Shown: in pieces, positions 17,511-25,804 of the stretch
Layout: the number at the start of each line of letters is the position of its first letter
Position numbering within the stretch: position 1 is the stretch's first letter
Assembly: GCA_000746765.1 (NCBI GenBank)
Contig: JOSY01000069.1
Coordinates: 1-64,000, forward strand
Direction of reading: 5' to 3'
Source of the DNA: Marine Group I thaumarchaeote SCGC AAA799-D11
Lineage (GTDB): Archaea; Thermoproteota; Nitrososphaeria; Nitrososphaerales; Nitrosopumilaceae
DNA length: 64,000 nucleotides
Made by a program: the position numbers and the translations under genes
The notes under the pieces: generated by a model
Told to the model about the DNA's origin: nothing
The model's database searches: none
Seen by the model: only the letters and a program-made list of their open reading frames with translations

Positions 17511-17894
17511 ATGGAAATTTCTGTAGAACCATGGAAAAAACTGGTAATTCACGAAGTAATTGAATACAAATTTGATGATTGGGTAAAGCAAATAGCATTT
17601 AGTACCAGATCTTCAGGAGGTGCGATTCCCACAATGCAATGGACAAATGGCATTGTTTTCTCTCCAGCAAATTTTCCCACAACAAATGCTACAGTTGAAG
17701 AACAACTCAAAGGAATCTTACATTGGTCATCAGTATCATTTGCAATAAAAGAAAAATTTGAAAAACAAATAGTCAAAGAAAATGCTACAATAAATCTTGT
17801 AGATGTAAGTGTGAATGAAATTTTTAAAGAATTAGCTATTAGTTTGAAGGCACAATCAAAATTTACAAATTCTGAATCTGACAACGGCCAATGA
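17511..17894 (+). CDS. Hypothetical protein
   Basis: I do not recognise the family. The ORF track starts at TTG 17487, but ATG at 17511 (MEISVEPWKKLVI) is the better start because TATA-like TTATAATT lies about 27 bases upstream. The 127-residue product has beta-strand-like N-terminal segments, a central TMQWTNGIVFSPANF region and a helical C-terminus. No cysteine motif or membrane span. It overlaps the next gene by 4 bases (ATGA), so the two are made together. Confidence 0.7.
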   Translation: MEISVEPWKKLVIHEVIEYKFDDWVKQIAFSTRSSGGAIPTMQWTNGIVFSPANFPTTNATVEEQLKGILHWSSVSFAIKEKFEKQIVKENATINLVDVSVNEIFKELAISLKAQSKFTNSESDNGQ

Positions 17895-18574
17895 ACATTG
17901 AAAAAGCCATTGATGATTGTGAAATTTATCTAAAACAGATAAAGCAACACGAACCTGATCCTTTTTACGTTAATCATTTTTTTTCTGAATTCATAGATTC
18001 AGCAAATAATGTATTAGATGGAATTTTTGAAGAGGCAAATAGGGATTTTGGATTATTCATAACAGAAGAAATTTCATATGAAAAATTTCTTGAAAAGGCA
18101 AAATCAAAAAATGATTTGAAAGCAATAAAATTTTCAGAATGGTACATAGACAAATTTGAACAGGAACACAAAAATAGATTTCCAAAAGCAATAAAAAAAA
18201 TTTGTGAATTAAAAAACAAACACAACAAGTTACCTGAAATCAAAATTATGATAAGAGCACGAGACAGATATGAAAATGACATTAACCAACAAATCATGGT
18301 TGGTTTAAGCAACGAAAAATTACGCTCAAAAGAGGAATTACAAATTGAGATCAATAGACAATTACCAGTATTTTTAGAAGTAATCAACAACAAAAGAAGT
18401 AAAAATAATGAACCTAGTGTAAATGAAAATCAAATAACTACATCAGTATTTACTGATATTGAAGATGTTTCTGAAATTGAAATTGTGTATGCATCAGAGA
18501 TTTACATTCCCGTATTGATAAGACTAGTTGAAGAATCAAGGAAAAAAATCAAAGAATTAACATCTTGGGATTAA
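17891..18574 (+). CDS. Hypothetical mostly helical protein (227 aa)
   Basis: Translationally coupled to the preceding gene through an ATGA overlap. The protein is rich in charged helices (FEEANRDFGLFITEEISYEKFL, FPKAIKKICELKNKHNKLP). A later segment (EEDVSEIEIV-like acidic stretch, then YIPVLIRLVEESRKKIKEL) closes the protein. No signal peptide, cysteine motif or catalytic pattern is visible. Function unknown; the tail-to-tail neighbour is the unknown at 18576. Confidence 0.7.
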   Translation: MNIEKAIDDCEIYLKQIKQHEPDPFYVNHFFSEFIDSANNVLDGIFEEANRDFGLFITEEISYEKFLEKAKSKNDLKAIKFSEWYIDKFEQEHKNRFPKAIKKICELKNKHNKLPEIKIMIRARDRYENDINQQIMVGLSNEKLRSKEELQIEINRQLPVFLEVINNKRSKNNEPSVNENQITTSVFTDIEDVSEIEIVYASEIYIPVLIRLVEESRKKIKELTSWD

Positions 18575-18575
18575 A

Positions 18576-19301
18576 TTAATCTGAAAATCCAAATATAGAA
18601 TATTCGTTTTTGATTTTAATTATTGGGAAATATGAAAAACCATGATCAACGGCATCAGAAAATTCTGGATTTTTACCTTGATTGCCTTGGTATTTTAAAA
18701 AATTTTTCGTAGGTTCAGAATCTAATTCAACATAATTGAAATTATAATACACATCATCCATTTCTAGTGAAGTAATGTAACCAAGTACCCATGATTTTTT
18801 TCTAGGCAAAGCAAACAATGTTAAATTTTGTTCATCTGGAAATTCAGGATCATATGTTAATCTGGCTAAACTACCTAGATCTTTTACTTGGATTGGATGA
18901 AATTGATCAGTTATGTTTTCTTCATTTTCAGGCAAGGGGGAAATTGCAGATTCCATGTGTATAACAGGGGCATAATGAGAAATATTTTGTGTAGATTCTA
19001 CAATATCACAAATTTCTTTTCCTCCAGTTACTTGATATGAAATGTATCGACCAGATTTTTTCAAAGGTACATAGAAAATCAATAACGTATTAGCCAAAAT
19101 CATACTGCTTGAGACAATACGTTCTCCGTTAAAATCCTGAGAATAGACTCGTTGAGGATATTCTCTAAACGCACAAGCATATCTTGCCAAATCATCAAAA
19201 CTAGATAACTCAACAAAACATTCATTCTGAGAACTAGTCATAAAAAAATTTAGAATAGATGGTGTTTTTATTCTTTCAAAATTTATTTGGATTTTGGCCA
19301 C
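18576..19301 (-). CDS. Hypothetical protein downstream of phasin-like gene
   Basis: A 241-residue beta-rich protein with no recognisable motif; segments such as FVELSSFDDLARYACAF, ILANTLLIFYVPL and WVLGYITSLEMDDVYYNF suggest a soluble alpha/beta fold. It overlaps the phasin-like gene upstream by 19 bases, so the two are in one transcription unit and perhaps act together. No function proposed. Confidence 0.7.
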   Translation of the reverse strand: MAKIQINFERIKTPSILNFFMTSSQNECFVELSSFDDLARYACAFREYPQRVYSQDFNGERIVSSSMILANTLLIFYVPLKKSGRYISYQVTGGKEICDIVESTQNISHYAPVIHMESAISPLPENEENITDQFHPIQVKDLGSLARLTYDPEFPDEQNLTLFALPRKKSWVLGYITSLEMDDVYYNFNYVELDSEPTKNFLKYQGNQGKNPEFSDAVDHGFSYFPIIKIKNEYSIFGFSD

Positions 19302-19696
19302 ATTGAGCCCCAGGTTTCAGTGAATTTTTTCATCATTTCACCATATGCATTCATCTGCTCTAATCCAGATGTGCTAAGACTCTTTTGCCAATTTTCAACA
19401 AATTGTTTGAAAGTAGACATGTTACTATCATTGAGAGCTTTTTGCCAGTTCTCGCTAAATTCTTTGAAAGAATTCATTCCAGCATCAGTCATTGCTTTTT
19501 GCCAATTTTCTCCAAATAATTTCATGGTTTCATTACTTGATTCAATGCTAGCTTTTTCCCAAACTTCATTAAATTTAGATTGCATCTCAGTACTGGCAGT
19601 TTGAATCTGCTCAAAAAGAGATTTCCAATTTTCAAGTGATTTGGTATATTCTTGCCACAATGAATCCCATTCATTATTTTTTTCTTGGTCAGACAT
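19283..19696 (-). CDS. Phasin-like protein with repeated WQK helices
   Basis: A 137-residue amphipathic helical protein containing near-repeats: ENWQKAMTDAGMNSFKEFS, ENWQKALNDSNMSTFKQFV, ENWQKSLSTSGLEQM. Spacing is about 22-23 residues. The composition and pattern are like phasins that coat polyhydroxyalkanoate granules, and it parallels the protein at 15604-16104 without the basic tail. No PHA synthase gene is in the window, so the granule link is inference. The TATA-like AT-rich gap upstream separates it from the thioesterase gene. Confidence 0.72.
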   Translation of the reverse strand: MSDQEKNNEWDSLWQEYTKSLENWKSLFEQIQTASTEMQSKFNEVWEKASIESSNETMKLFGENWQKAMTDAGMNSFKEFSENWQKALNDSNMSTFKQFVENWQKSLSTSGLEQMNAYGEMMKKFTETWGSMWPKSK

Positions 19697-19746
19697 TAAC
19701 TAAAGATACAATTCGTTGTTCTTAAATGGTTCTCTGAAAATCAGAA

Positions 19747-20232
19747 TTATTTTTGGCGATTTTTCAATCGTTTTTCCATTCTTATTTTTCCTTCTTCAAA
19801 TTTGACTCGGTCTTCATCAGTTTTTAAGGAAAGTTTTGGGACATGCAGGGGTTTGCCATTTTTGTCTAGTGCAACAAAGGTTACAAAAGCAGTTCCCGTT
19901 ACTGTTCTAATTCCAGTAACAATATCTTCAGCCTCTGCTCTAACTTCAATTTCCATAGAAGAGTTATGGACATAATTTATGCGGGCATTTAGTGAAAGAA
20001 CATTTCCAACAAATACAGGTTTTAGAAAATTAACACTATCCATAGATACAGTAACAGCGTTTGATTGAGAATGTCTTTGGGCAACAATACCGGCAACCAT
20101 ATCAATATGTTTTAAAATTTCACCACCAAACACATTTCCAGCTGGATTTGCATCAGATGGAAACATCCTAACAATTACCTCAGCATGAGATTCAGCAGGA
20201 CTCTTTTCTCGAATATTTGATTCAGACGACAT
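19747..20232 (-). CDS. Acyl-CoA thioesterase, hotdog fold (YciA/BACH type)
   Basis: Hydrolyses acyl-CoA thioesters. The 161-residue protein shows the hotdog signature MFPSDANPAGNVFGGEILKHIDMVAG with the catalytic Asp/Asn region, followed by VTVSMDSVNFLKPVFVGNVL and AFVTFVALDKNGKP. The charged tail (KFEEGKIRMEKRLKNRQK) also matches this subfamily. Physiological acyl-CoA substrate unknown. It appears to be a single-gene unit. Confidence 0.88.
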   Translation of the reverse strand: MSSESNIREKSPAESHAEVIVRMFPSDANPAGNVFGGEILKHIDMVAGIVAQRHSQSNAVTVSMDSVNFLKPVFVGNVLSLNARINYVHNSSMEIEVRAEAEDIVTGIRTVTGTAFVTFVALDKNGKPLHVPKLSLKTDEDRVKFEEGKIRMEKRLKNRQK

Positions 20233-20286
20233 CTTATCTAAAATGATTCTAATTTATCCAAATTTAATTTAATCAGTTGATTTTGG

Positions 20287-21624
20287 TTATTTGAAATATT
20301 TTTCGAGTTTAATTTTGTTAATTTTTGGGATTTTTGCTAATTCAAATCCTTCAGGACGTTTTGAAAGGGATCTTGTTGCATCAATACCCATTTTTGCAGT
20401 TTGTAGTTTATTTTGATCACTTGATGGATCAAGACTAGAACCACGCACATTTTTCAAAATTACAAGATCTTTGTCTGCTTGAAATCTTGTGGCCATTGCA
20501 TATTCTACTGCCTCAGCACTATTAGGATCAATATCTTCATCCACTACAGTAACTTGTTTTAATGAACGATGAGATTCAAATGTTTTTTTGATAATTTTCT
20601 TTGCATCAGAATCACTTTTCTTTTTTATTTGTACTACTGCGTGTAGCCAATTACATCCACCATTTGTCATAGACACTTGTTGTGTTTGTCTAAATGCTTT
20701 TTTCAAATCACCATTTAATTTTGATTCAATTGGCATTCCCATCAATAGTCTATGTTCAGAATAACCAGACAAAACATCATGAAAGATTGGATTATTTCTA
20801 AAATACATATTTTCAAGTTCAAAAACAGGTTGGGATCTTTTATGATCATATGTTTGAAGCATTTCTACCATCCACTCAGGATGAGTTTTGTCCTGAAGAA
20901 TTCTTCCTTCCATAACAATTTCTGAACCAGATGGGACATTCAATCCAGTAAATGGAAGTTTTGTTAAAGTTAATTTTCCACCCAACAAAGAGTTTGCAAT
21001 ATCAATTTCATCTTTTCCCCATTGCGCCTGATATGCTCCAGCAATAGAAACGGCAGGATGGACACCTACAGTTATCGCAATTTTTAGATCTTCGCCATGT
21101 TCTTTTGCATCAACAAAACATCGATGTAAGTGACGTCCTTCAACCATTCTGATTGAAAAATGAGATTTGTCAATGGGCATCATTCTATGAAAAGATGAAT
21201 TTTGTTTTCCAGTTTCAGGATTTTTGGCATATGCAATTGATGAGGTGATAAAAGGACCAGATTCTTTCTCAAAATGAGTTACAATAGGCATAGAAAGAAG
21301 GTTTTTTGACTTGTTTTCTTGAAATTTTCCAGATGATACAATTTTTGGAGCCTTTGCTTTTTTGATAGCGGCGATAACTTTTTCATGAATATTATCTTCA
21401 GTTCCACCAACTGCAAGGGCAAATCTTTTTCGAGTGCCAACCAAATTTGCAACTAAATTAAAATCACTTTCTTTGATGTTTTCAAACAACACGGCATGTA
21501 AGCCGTCAACTTTGGCAGTGATTCCTGCTATCTCATATTTTGTTGAAACTTTAGTTTTTACAGTTTTGAGTTCTTTGTTTTTCTTAATTTTTGAGATATA
21601 ATTTCTTAAATCACTCATTCTCAA
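20287..21624 (-). CDS. UbiD family decarboxylase
   Basis: A 445-residue UbiD-type enzyme, which uses prenylated FMN to decarboxylate unsaturated acids. Typical stretches are HRMMPIDKSHFSIRMVEGRHLHRCF, GVHPAVSIAGAYQ, PSGSEIVMEGRI, and the E-R-E-like catalytic region ending VDEDIDPNSAEAVEYAMATR. Archaea with the alternative mevalonate pathway use a UbiD homologue as anhydromevalonate phosphate decarboxylase; this gene is a candidate but the window gives no linked mevalonate gene to confirm it. It overlaps the upstream small gene by 14 bases. Start may be the second Met (MSDLRNYI). Confidence 0.85.
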   Translation of the reverse strand: MRMSDLRNYISKIKKNKELKTVKTKVSTKYEIAGITAKVDGLHAVLFENIKESDFNLVANLVGTRKRFALAVGGTEDNIHEKVIAAIKKAKAPKIVSSGKFQENKSKNLLSMPIVTHFEKESGPFITSSIAYAKNPETGKQNSSFHRMMPIDKSHFSIRMVEGRHLHRCFVDAKEHGEDLKIAITVGVHPAVSIAGAYQAQWGKDEIDIANSLLGGKLTLTKLPFTGLNVPSGSEIVMEGRILQDKTHPEWMVEMLQTYDHKRSQPVFELENMYFRNNPIFHDVLSGYSEHRLLMGMPIESKLNGDLKKAFRQTQQVSMTNGGCNWLHAVVQIKKKSDSDAKKIIKKTFESHRSLKQVTVVDEDIDPNSAEAVEYAMATRFQADKDLVILKNVRGSSLDPSSDQNKLQTAKMGIDATRSLSKRPEGFELAKIPKINKIKLEKYFK

Positions 21625-21952
21625 TCATCTCCATAATCTCAGACATTAAGTCTTTTGCAGTATTTGGGTCTAATTCTTTTTGGATAAATGCCGAAACCAA
21701 TGCAATACCTCTCATCCTGGTACTGACTCGTTCGGCAACAAGTTTGAGAAAAAGCGATTCAGTTCTAGATGGAATAATTGTAGTAGTAATTGGAGTAGGT
21801 CCTGTTGCCATGGATGCTACCATGGAGCCTATTTTATTGGAACCTTCAGCTACAGAAATGAAATAACCATTTTCAAATTTTTGAATAGATAAAGAAAAGT
21901 TACGGCCCTCCAAATTTACCAATTTTTGGAAAAATCCATTTGGAGAGTTCAA
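21611..21952 (-). CDS. Hypothetical protein upstream of UbiD gene
   Basis: A 113-residue alpha/beta protein (FSLSIQKFENGYFISVAEG, then KIGSMVASMATGPTPITTTIIPS, then a helix RTESLFLKLVAERV). The first half resembles small beta-hairpin proteins but I cannot name the family. It overlaps the UbiD start by 14 bases, so it is probably co-translated and may assist that enzyme. No signal peptide or cysteines. Confidence 0.7.
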   Translation of the reverse strand: MNSPNGFFQKLVNLEGRNFSLSIQKFENGYFISVAEGSNKIGSMVASMATGPTPITTTIIPSRTESLFLKLVAERVSTRMRGIALVSAFIQKELDPNTAKDLMSEIMEMIENE

Positions 21953-21969
21953 TAAGCTATGAACAAGTC

Positions 21970-22410
21970 TTATGCTTTTATTGCTATTGATTCATTTTCT
22001 TGGGAAGCATCAACTAGAGTAGGATTCTTCTTGCAATTCTTTTCGTGTTTGTCTGGATAGACAAATAATTTCTCACAATATTTGCATGGAGTTTTTTCCT
22101 TAGACTTTGTTGTTTTAGATTTTGCAGTTTTTGCTTTAGATTTTGCTTTTACTGCAATTTCTTCAACTTCTGGTTGAACTTCTGCTGATTTTGCTTCAAT
22201 AGAATCAGCCTCAACTCTTGCTCGTAATTTGGCTTTGTATTTCAAATTACGTGGTTTAGTTCTTAATCTATAGCCACAGCATGGACACCATAGTCCTTCC
22301 CATTTGATGAATATTTCACAAATTTGACATCGACGTTGTCCAGAAGCATATCTTCCGGTTCCAACAGGCTTTTGAGCCTTATATCTAACACAAATTCCTT
22401 TACAAGTCAT
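21970..22410 (-). CDS. Zinc-finger protein with basic Lys-rich linker
   Basis: The N-terminus holds a multi-cysteine zinc ribbon (CKGICVRYK, then CQICEIFIKWEGLWCPCCG). A basic linker rich in KAKSKAKTAKSKTTKSK follows, then a second finger of C2HC type, CKYCEKLFVYPDKHEKNCK. This looks like a nucleic-acid-binding protein. A TATA-like TTATATAC lies about 30 bases before the ATG. I do not recognise a named function. The basic linker is similar in composition to the tails of the 15604 and 30530 proteins. Confidence 0.75.
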   Translation of the reverse strand: MTCKGICVRYKAQKPVGTGRYASGQRRCQICEIFIKWEGLWCPCCGYRLRTKPRNLKYKAKLRARVEADSIEAKSAEVQPEVEEIAVKAKSKAKTAKSKTTKSKEKTPCKYCEKLFVYPDKHEKNCKKNPTLVDASQENESIAIKA

Positions 22411-22721
22411 CTTGGTAGTATTGTATAGAATTCATAAGTATATAAGGGTGGATCGATAAAATATAGATAAAAAGTATCAAAAAGTTGTAAAAATTTTAAC
22501 TAATTTTACGATCACTCTAATTTGTTTCAATGAAAAACGAGAAATCTTCAATAAATATGTATAGCTTGGTTGAATTTCGTTTTTTTTTGAAAAAATGATA
22601 TGTGTCAATATAGTTGTTTAACTAAAAATTTCAGTTTTTTCTAAAAAAAATATAGAAAATTGAAGAATATCATACAGTATGAATTGAAGAAATAGAGAGT
22701 TTGTTCTCAAAATATGAAAAA
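22411..22721. other. AT-rich intergenic stretch
   Basis: About 310 bases without a credible gene on either strand. The right-hand part carries an A8 run (22643-22650), which is a T8 tract on the minus strand and a plausible terminator of the RuvC-like gene. The left end carries the TATA box of the zinc-finger gene. I see no tRNA or clear hairpin in the rest. Confidence 0.6.
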
Positions 22722-23384
22722 CTAACCTGTCATAGACAATGGCAAAATAGAATGCCTATATCCATCTCTTTGAGAGATGTATTTTGCAGATAGCATGTCT
22801 CGTTTTCCTCTCTGATTGAAATTCTTAATTTTCATACTTGTCTTTCGCTCATCAACAAATTCTAATTCAAAGGATGAGCAAAATCTGAGATTTAACAGGG
22901 TAACAATTTGTTTTGCTATTCCCATATTTCCATTTCCAATTTTTACAATTTTTCTTTTTGCTCTAAGACCTCCAAGTACTCGAATAATATGAGCAACTAA
23001 TTCTTCAACAGATGAGTGAAACGAACTCTCAATTTCTTTTCCATAATAAAATACGGACAAACCAGTTCTCTCTCCAGGATCAATTCCTAAAATCAGATCA
23101 TTTTCCTCAAAATCAAGATTTAGTTTTTGCATCATAATTCCTCTAATAACTGTTGGAGGGTGTTCAAAAATATCCTCATGAAGTAATGGAGTGTCACATA
23201 TTTTGGGGGATTCTTTATGAGTTGTAAGTATTAGATGGCCAGAATAGTCTTGTATTTCCTCAGGTAAAATTGAATCAAATGATAATTTGAGGGCTTTCAG
23301 ATATGTTGAAAATCTATAGTATGGTTTACCATAGGAGGTAGCAATTCCAATACGTGAATTAAGTAAGGGATCGATATTTGACAA
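22722..23384 (-). CDS. RuvC/RNase H-fold protein of unknown role
   Basis: The middle of the 220-residue protein has LGIDPGERTGLSVFYYG, the first beta-hairpin of RuvC-like nucleases with the catalytic Asp. A later Glu in FVDERKTSMKIKNF and Asp in RGKRDMLSAKYISQ could supply remaining metal ligands, as in RuvC/YqgF families. The N-terminal 90 residues are unrelated (IATSYGKPYYRF). Archaea normally use Hjc for Holliday junctions, so this is more likely a different RNase H-fold nuclease or an RNA-processing protein. Neighbours are NAC and a PUA protein, which points mildly towards RNA. Activity is inference. Confidence 0.65.
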   Translation of the reverse strand: MSNIDPLLNSRIGIATSYGKPYYRFSTYLKALKLSFDSILPEEIQDYSGHLILTTHKESPKICDTPLLHEDIFEHPPTVIRGIMMQKLNLDFEENDLILGIDPGERTGLSVFYYGKEIESSFHSSVEELVAHIIRVLGGLRAKRKIVKIGNGNMGIAKQIVTLLNLRFCSSFELEFVDERKTSMKIKNFNQRGKRDMLSAKYISQRDGYRHSILPLSMTG

Positions 23385-23405
23385 AACGGAATATAGGATT
23401 TAGGA

Positions 23406-23738
23406 TTATGCCTTCAAAACAGTTGACACAACATGTTTCACTGCTTCATCAAAATTAGCATTAATTTTGGATTGAATTTCAGATAACTTAGCCTCACCTT
23501 CTTGAGCAATTTTTGCAGATTCTGCAGTTGCCTTTTCTTTTGAAGCGTTTATCAAAACCTCGGCTTCTTTTGTGGCCATTTCTCGGGTTTTTTCCATAAG
23601 AGCGTCAATTTCATTTTGGGCCTTTACTGAAAGTTGTTTTTTCATATCTCCAACTTTACTGTTTAAGGAGTCAATATCATCTTCTAAGACATTTAGAGAT
23701 TTGATGATTCCAGTGACTTTAGATTCAGCCATGCTCAT
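23406..23738 (-). CDS. Coiled-coil protein, possible A-type ATPase stalk subunit H
   Basis: A 110-residue protein almost entirely of heptad-patterned helix with an Ala/Glu/Lys-rich centre (MATKEAEVLINASKEKATAES) and a C-terminal helix ending VKHVVSTVLKA. This resembles the peripheral-stalk subunit G/H (AhaH) of archaeal A-type ATP synthases. No other ATPase subunit is in the window, so the identity is tentative and a structural coiled-coil protein is an alternative. Start probably the second Met (MAESKVTG). Confidence 0.6.
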   Translation of the reverse strand: MSMAESKVTGIIKSLNVLEDDIDSLNSKVGDMKKQLSVKAQNEIDALMEKTREMATKEAEVLINASKEKATAESAKIAQEGEAKLSEIQSKINANFDEAVKHVVSTVLKA

Positions 23739-23800
23739 TACACCCGAATTTCAATAATTCCATTACTTAAATCATTCATTTTTAGGCACAAAATGGAGGA

Positions 23801-24142
23801 TCATCCAGTGGTTAGCAGTAAAATGGCTCGAGCTAGATCGCCTTTTGCTTCCTCTAATGCACTTTTTGCCTTTTCCTCATCAACACCTGCTTGTTGGCTT
23901 ACAAGTTGAATATCTTCTTCAGAGAATATAGGAACCTCTAGTTCTCTTTCCTCATAGCTGTCAGCAGTGACAGTGAAGATGGAATTATCTTTAGCTTTCA
24001 TTTCGGTAACAGATGGTTTTGAAAGAATGATCTCTTTTTTGTCGGTCTTTATGGTGACTTCTTGAACATTAGATAGTTCATTCATGTCCAGCCCCATCTT
24101 GTCCATCATTCTTCGCATTTCGCGATTTCCTCCGCGCATCAT
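23801..24142 (-). CDS. nac: Nascent polypeptide-associated complex protein (archaeal NAC)
   Basis: Ribosome-associated homodimeric chaperone. The 113-residue protein begins MMRGGNREMRRMMDKMGLDM, continues with the NAC domain (VQEVTIKTDKKEIILSKPSV) and ends in a UBA domain (EEDIQLVSQQAGVDEEKAKSALEEA). All features and the length match archaeal NAC. It overlaps the PUA gene upstream by 4 bases, so both are expressed together. Confidence 0.94.
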   Translation of the reverse strand: MMRGGNREMRRMMDKMGLDMNELSNVQEVTIKTDKKEIILSKPSVTEMKAKDNSIFTVTADSYEERELEVPIFSEEDIQLVSQQAGVDEEKAKSALEEAKGDLARAILLLTTG

Positions 24143-24612
24143 GGTTCTTTTTCCTCCTTACGACTTTTTAAACTATCTCTAACTTTAATGGCTACGCCCC
24201 TATCAAAGTCAGAAATCATCTCATATGACAGAACAGCTCTGCCTACAGCAATGACTTTGTTTTTGAATAAGATTGGAGTATCAGATGAAATTCTAACATT
24301 TTTTCCACATTTTACTACATGTTTACAAAACACTGATCTTCCTTCTTGTACAAATGGTGCAGCATCTTTGTTTATCTCTACACAGTTTTCTCTGAAGGTT
24401 TTACTCTTCATGAGTATTTGGGCAAAGTAAGGACTAATTGCCAAACCACCATCAATTCTTAATGTACACAATAATTTTCCATTATGCATGACTGTTCTAA
24501 TTCTACCAGTTTTTCTTGAGAAGGTCATTTCAACATCTTTTGGAAGATGTTTTGAGACTCCATTTCCAAATAGAGAATCAATAGAAGATTGTAATTTTAG
24601 AATGTGGTCCAT
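24139..24612 (-). CDS. PUA domain RNA-binding protein
   Basis: A 157-residue protein whose C-terminal half is a PUA domain: VQEGRSVFCKHVVKCGKNVRISSDTPILFKNKVIAVGRAVLS. The N-terminal half resembles the pre-PUA region of small archaeal proteins related to the MCT-1/Tma20 group. It probably binds structured RNA, perhaps during translation. The ATGA overlap with nac supports a ribosome-linked role. Exact target unknown. Confidence 0.82.
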   Translation of the reverse strand: MDHILKLQSSIDSLFGNGVSKHLPKDVEMTFSRKTGRIRTVMHNGKLLCTLRIDGGLAISPYFAQILMKSKTFRENCVEINKDAAPFVQEGRSVFCKHVVKCGKNVRISSDTPILFKNKVIAVGRAVLSYEMISDFDRGVAIKVRDSLKSRKEEKEP

Positions 24613-24702
24613 ATTCAGGCTCGATGTATTCTAAATATTAGTTCAATGATTATGTATAGCAAAGTTAACAAACTATATAGAATGGATTTTTTTATGTAGT
24701 TT

Positions 24703-25749
24703 ATGGAAGAAAGAGAAGAAACAAGGAAAATCCAGTTTACTGGTAAATCATCGTATATAGTTTCACTACCAAAACAATGGATTATGGATTTAGGATTAAA
24801 GCAAGGTGATCAGATTAGAATGGTTAGGAAAGGCTCATCAACCTTAGAGCTTTTTCCTCCAAAATTTGAATCACGTAGTCAGAAAAAAGAAGAAGCCATC
24901 ATTGAAATTAATTCTGAAGAAAAAGCATCTTCTATTGTTAGAAAATTAATTTCACTTTATTTTTTGGGTTTTAAGACAATTAATGTAAAACCAAAAGATG
25001 GAAGATTAAGTCCCATTCAAAGAAACACGGTAAAAGAAGCAGTCAAGCGAATGTTGATGGGTTCTGAAATTATTTCAGATTCTAGCAGTGGAATCACAGT
25101 ACAAGTTCTGGTAAATTTATTGGAGTTATCAGTTGATGGGGCATTCAAAAGAATGATTCATTTGGCAAAATCAATGTCCAGTGATGCCATACTAGCTGTC
25201 AAAGAAAATAATGTGGATTTGGCACAAGAGGTAATCAATACAGATGATGAAGTAGACAGATTCGGATTTTACATTATTCGTCAGTTAAAGATAGCAATCC
25301 AAAATGAACACATGCTAAAAGAGATGGGGTTTAGAAATCCAAGAAATTGTTTGGGTTATAGGTTGGTAGTAAAAAACATAGAAAGAACAGGAGACCATGC
25401 TGCATTTATTGCCAAAGATCTTTTGGAATTCAAAAAATCAGTGAAAAAGGAGATCTTGCAGAAATTGCAAGACATGAATGAGTTTTGTTTATCTGCATTA
25501 GATGATGCGTGCCTAGCTTTGTTCAAGGAAGATTACTCACAGGCTGAAAAAACCATTGAAAAGACTAATGAGATTACGAAATATGAGAAAAAAGTCAGAG
25601 AAGCCTCAAAATCACTAAAAGATGACGAGGAGATTTACAGAGTCAGAAGGATGACAGAAAATATCAGAAGAATTTCTGAGTATGCGAGCGATATTGCAGA
25701 AATAGTCCTGAACATGAACATAGAAAAAGCAATCAAAAAAACAGCATAG
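24703..25749 (+). CDS. AbrB-type DNA-binding domain fused to PhoU domains
   Basis: A 348-residue fusion. Residues 1-50 form a SpoVT/AbrB-like swapped-hairpin domain (KIQFTGKSSYIVSLPKQWIMDLGLKQGDQIRM). The rest contains two PhoU-type helical repeats (AVKENNVDLAQEVINTDDEVDRF, ERTGDHAAFIAKDLLEF; RRISEYASDIAEIVLNM). Such fusions are common in archaea and are thought to regulate phosphate uptake. No pst genes are nearby. It is divergent from the PUA-nac operon. Confidence 0.88.
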   Translation: MEEREETRKIQFTGKSSYIVSLPKQWIMDLGLKQGDQIRMVRKGSSTLELFPPKFESRSQKKEEAIIEINSEEKASSIVRKLISLYFLGFKTINVKPKDGRLSPIQRNTVKEAVKRMLMGSEIISDSSSGITVQVLVNLLELSVDGAFKRMIHLAKSMSSDAILAVKENNVDLAQEVINTDDEVDRFGFYIIRQLKIAIQNEHMLKEMGFRNPRNCLGYRLVVKNIERTGDHAAFIAKDLLEFKKSVKKEILQKLQDMNEFCLSALDDACLALFKEDYSQAEKTIEKTNEITKYEKKVREASKSLKDDEEIYRVRRMTENIRRISEYASDIAEIVLNMNIEKAIKKTA

Positions 25750-25804
25750 ATTTCAAAACAGTTAGAATCTTTAACTCGAGTTATAGTAAAAACATGGAAT
25801 CAAG

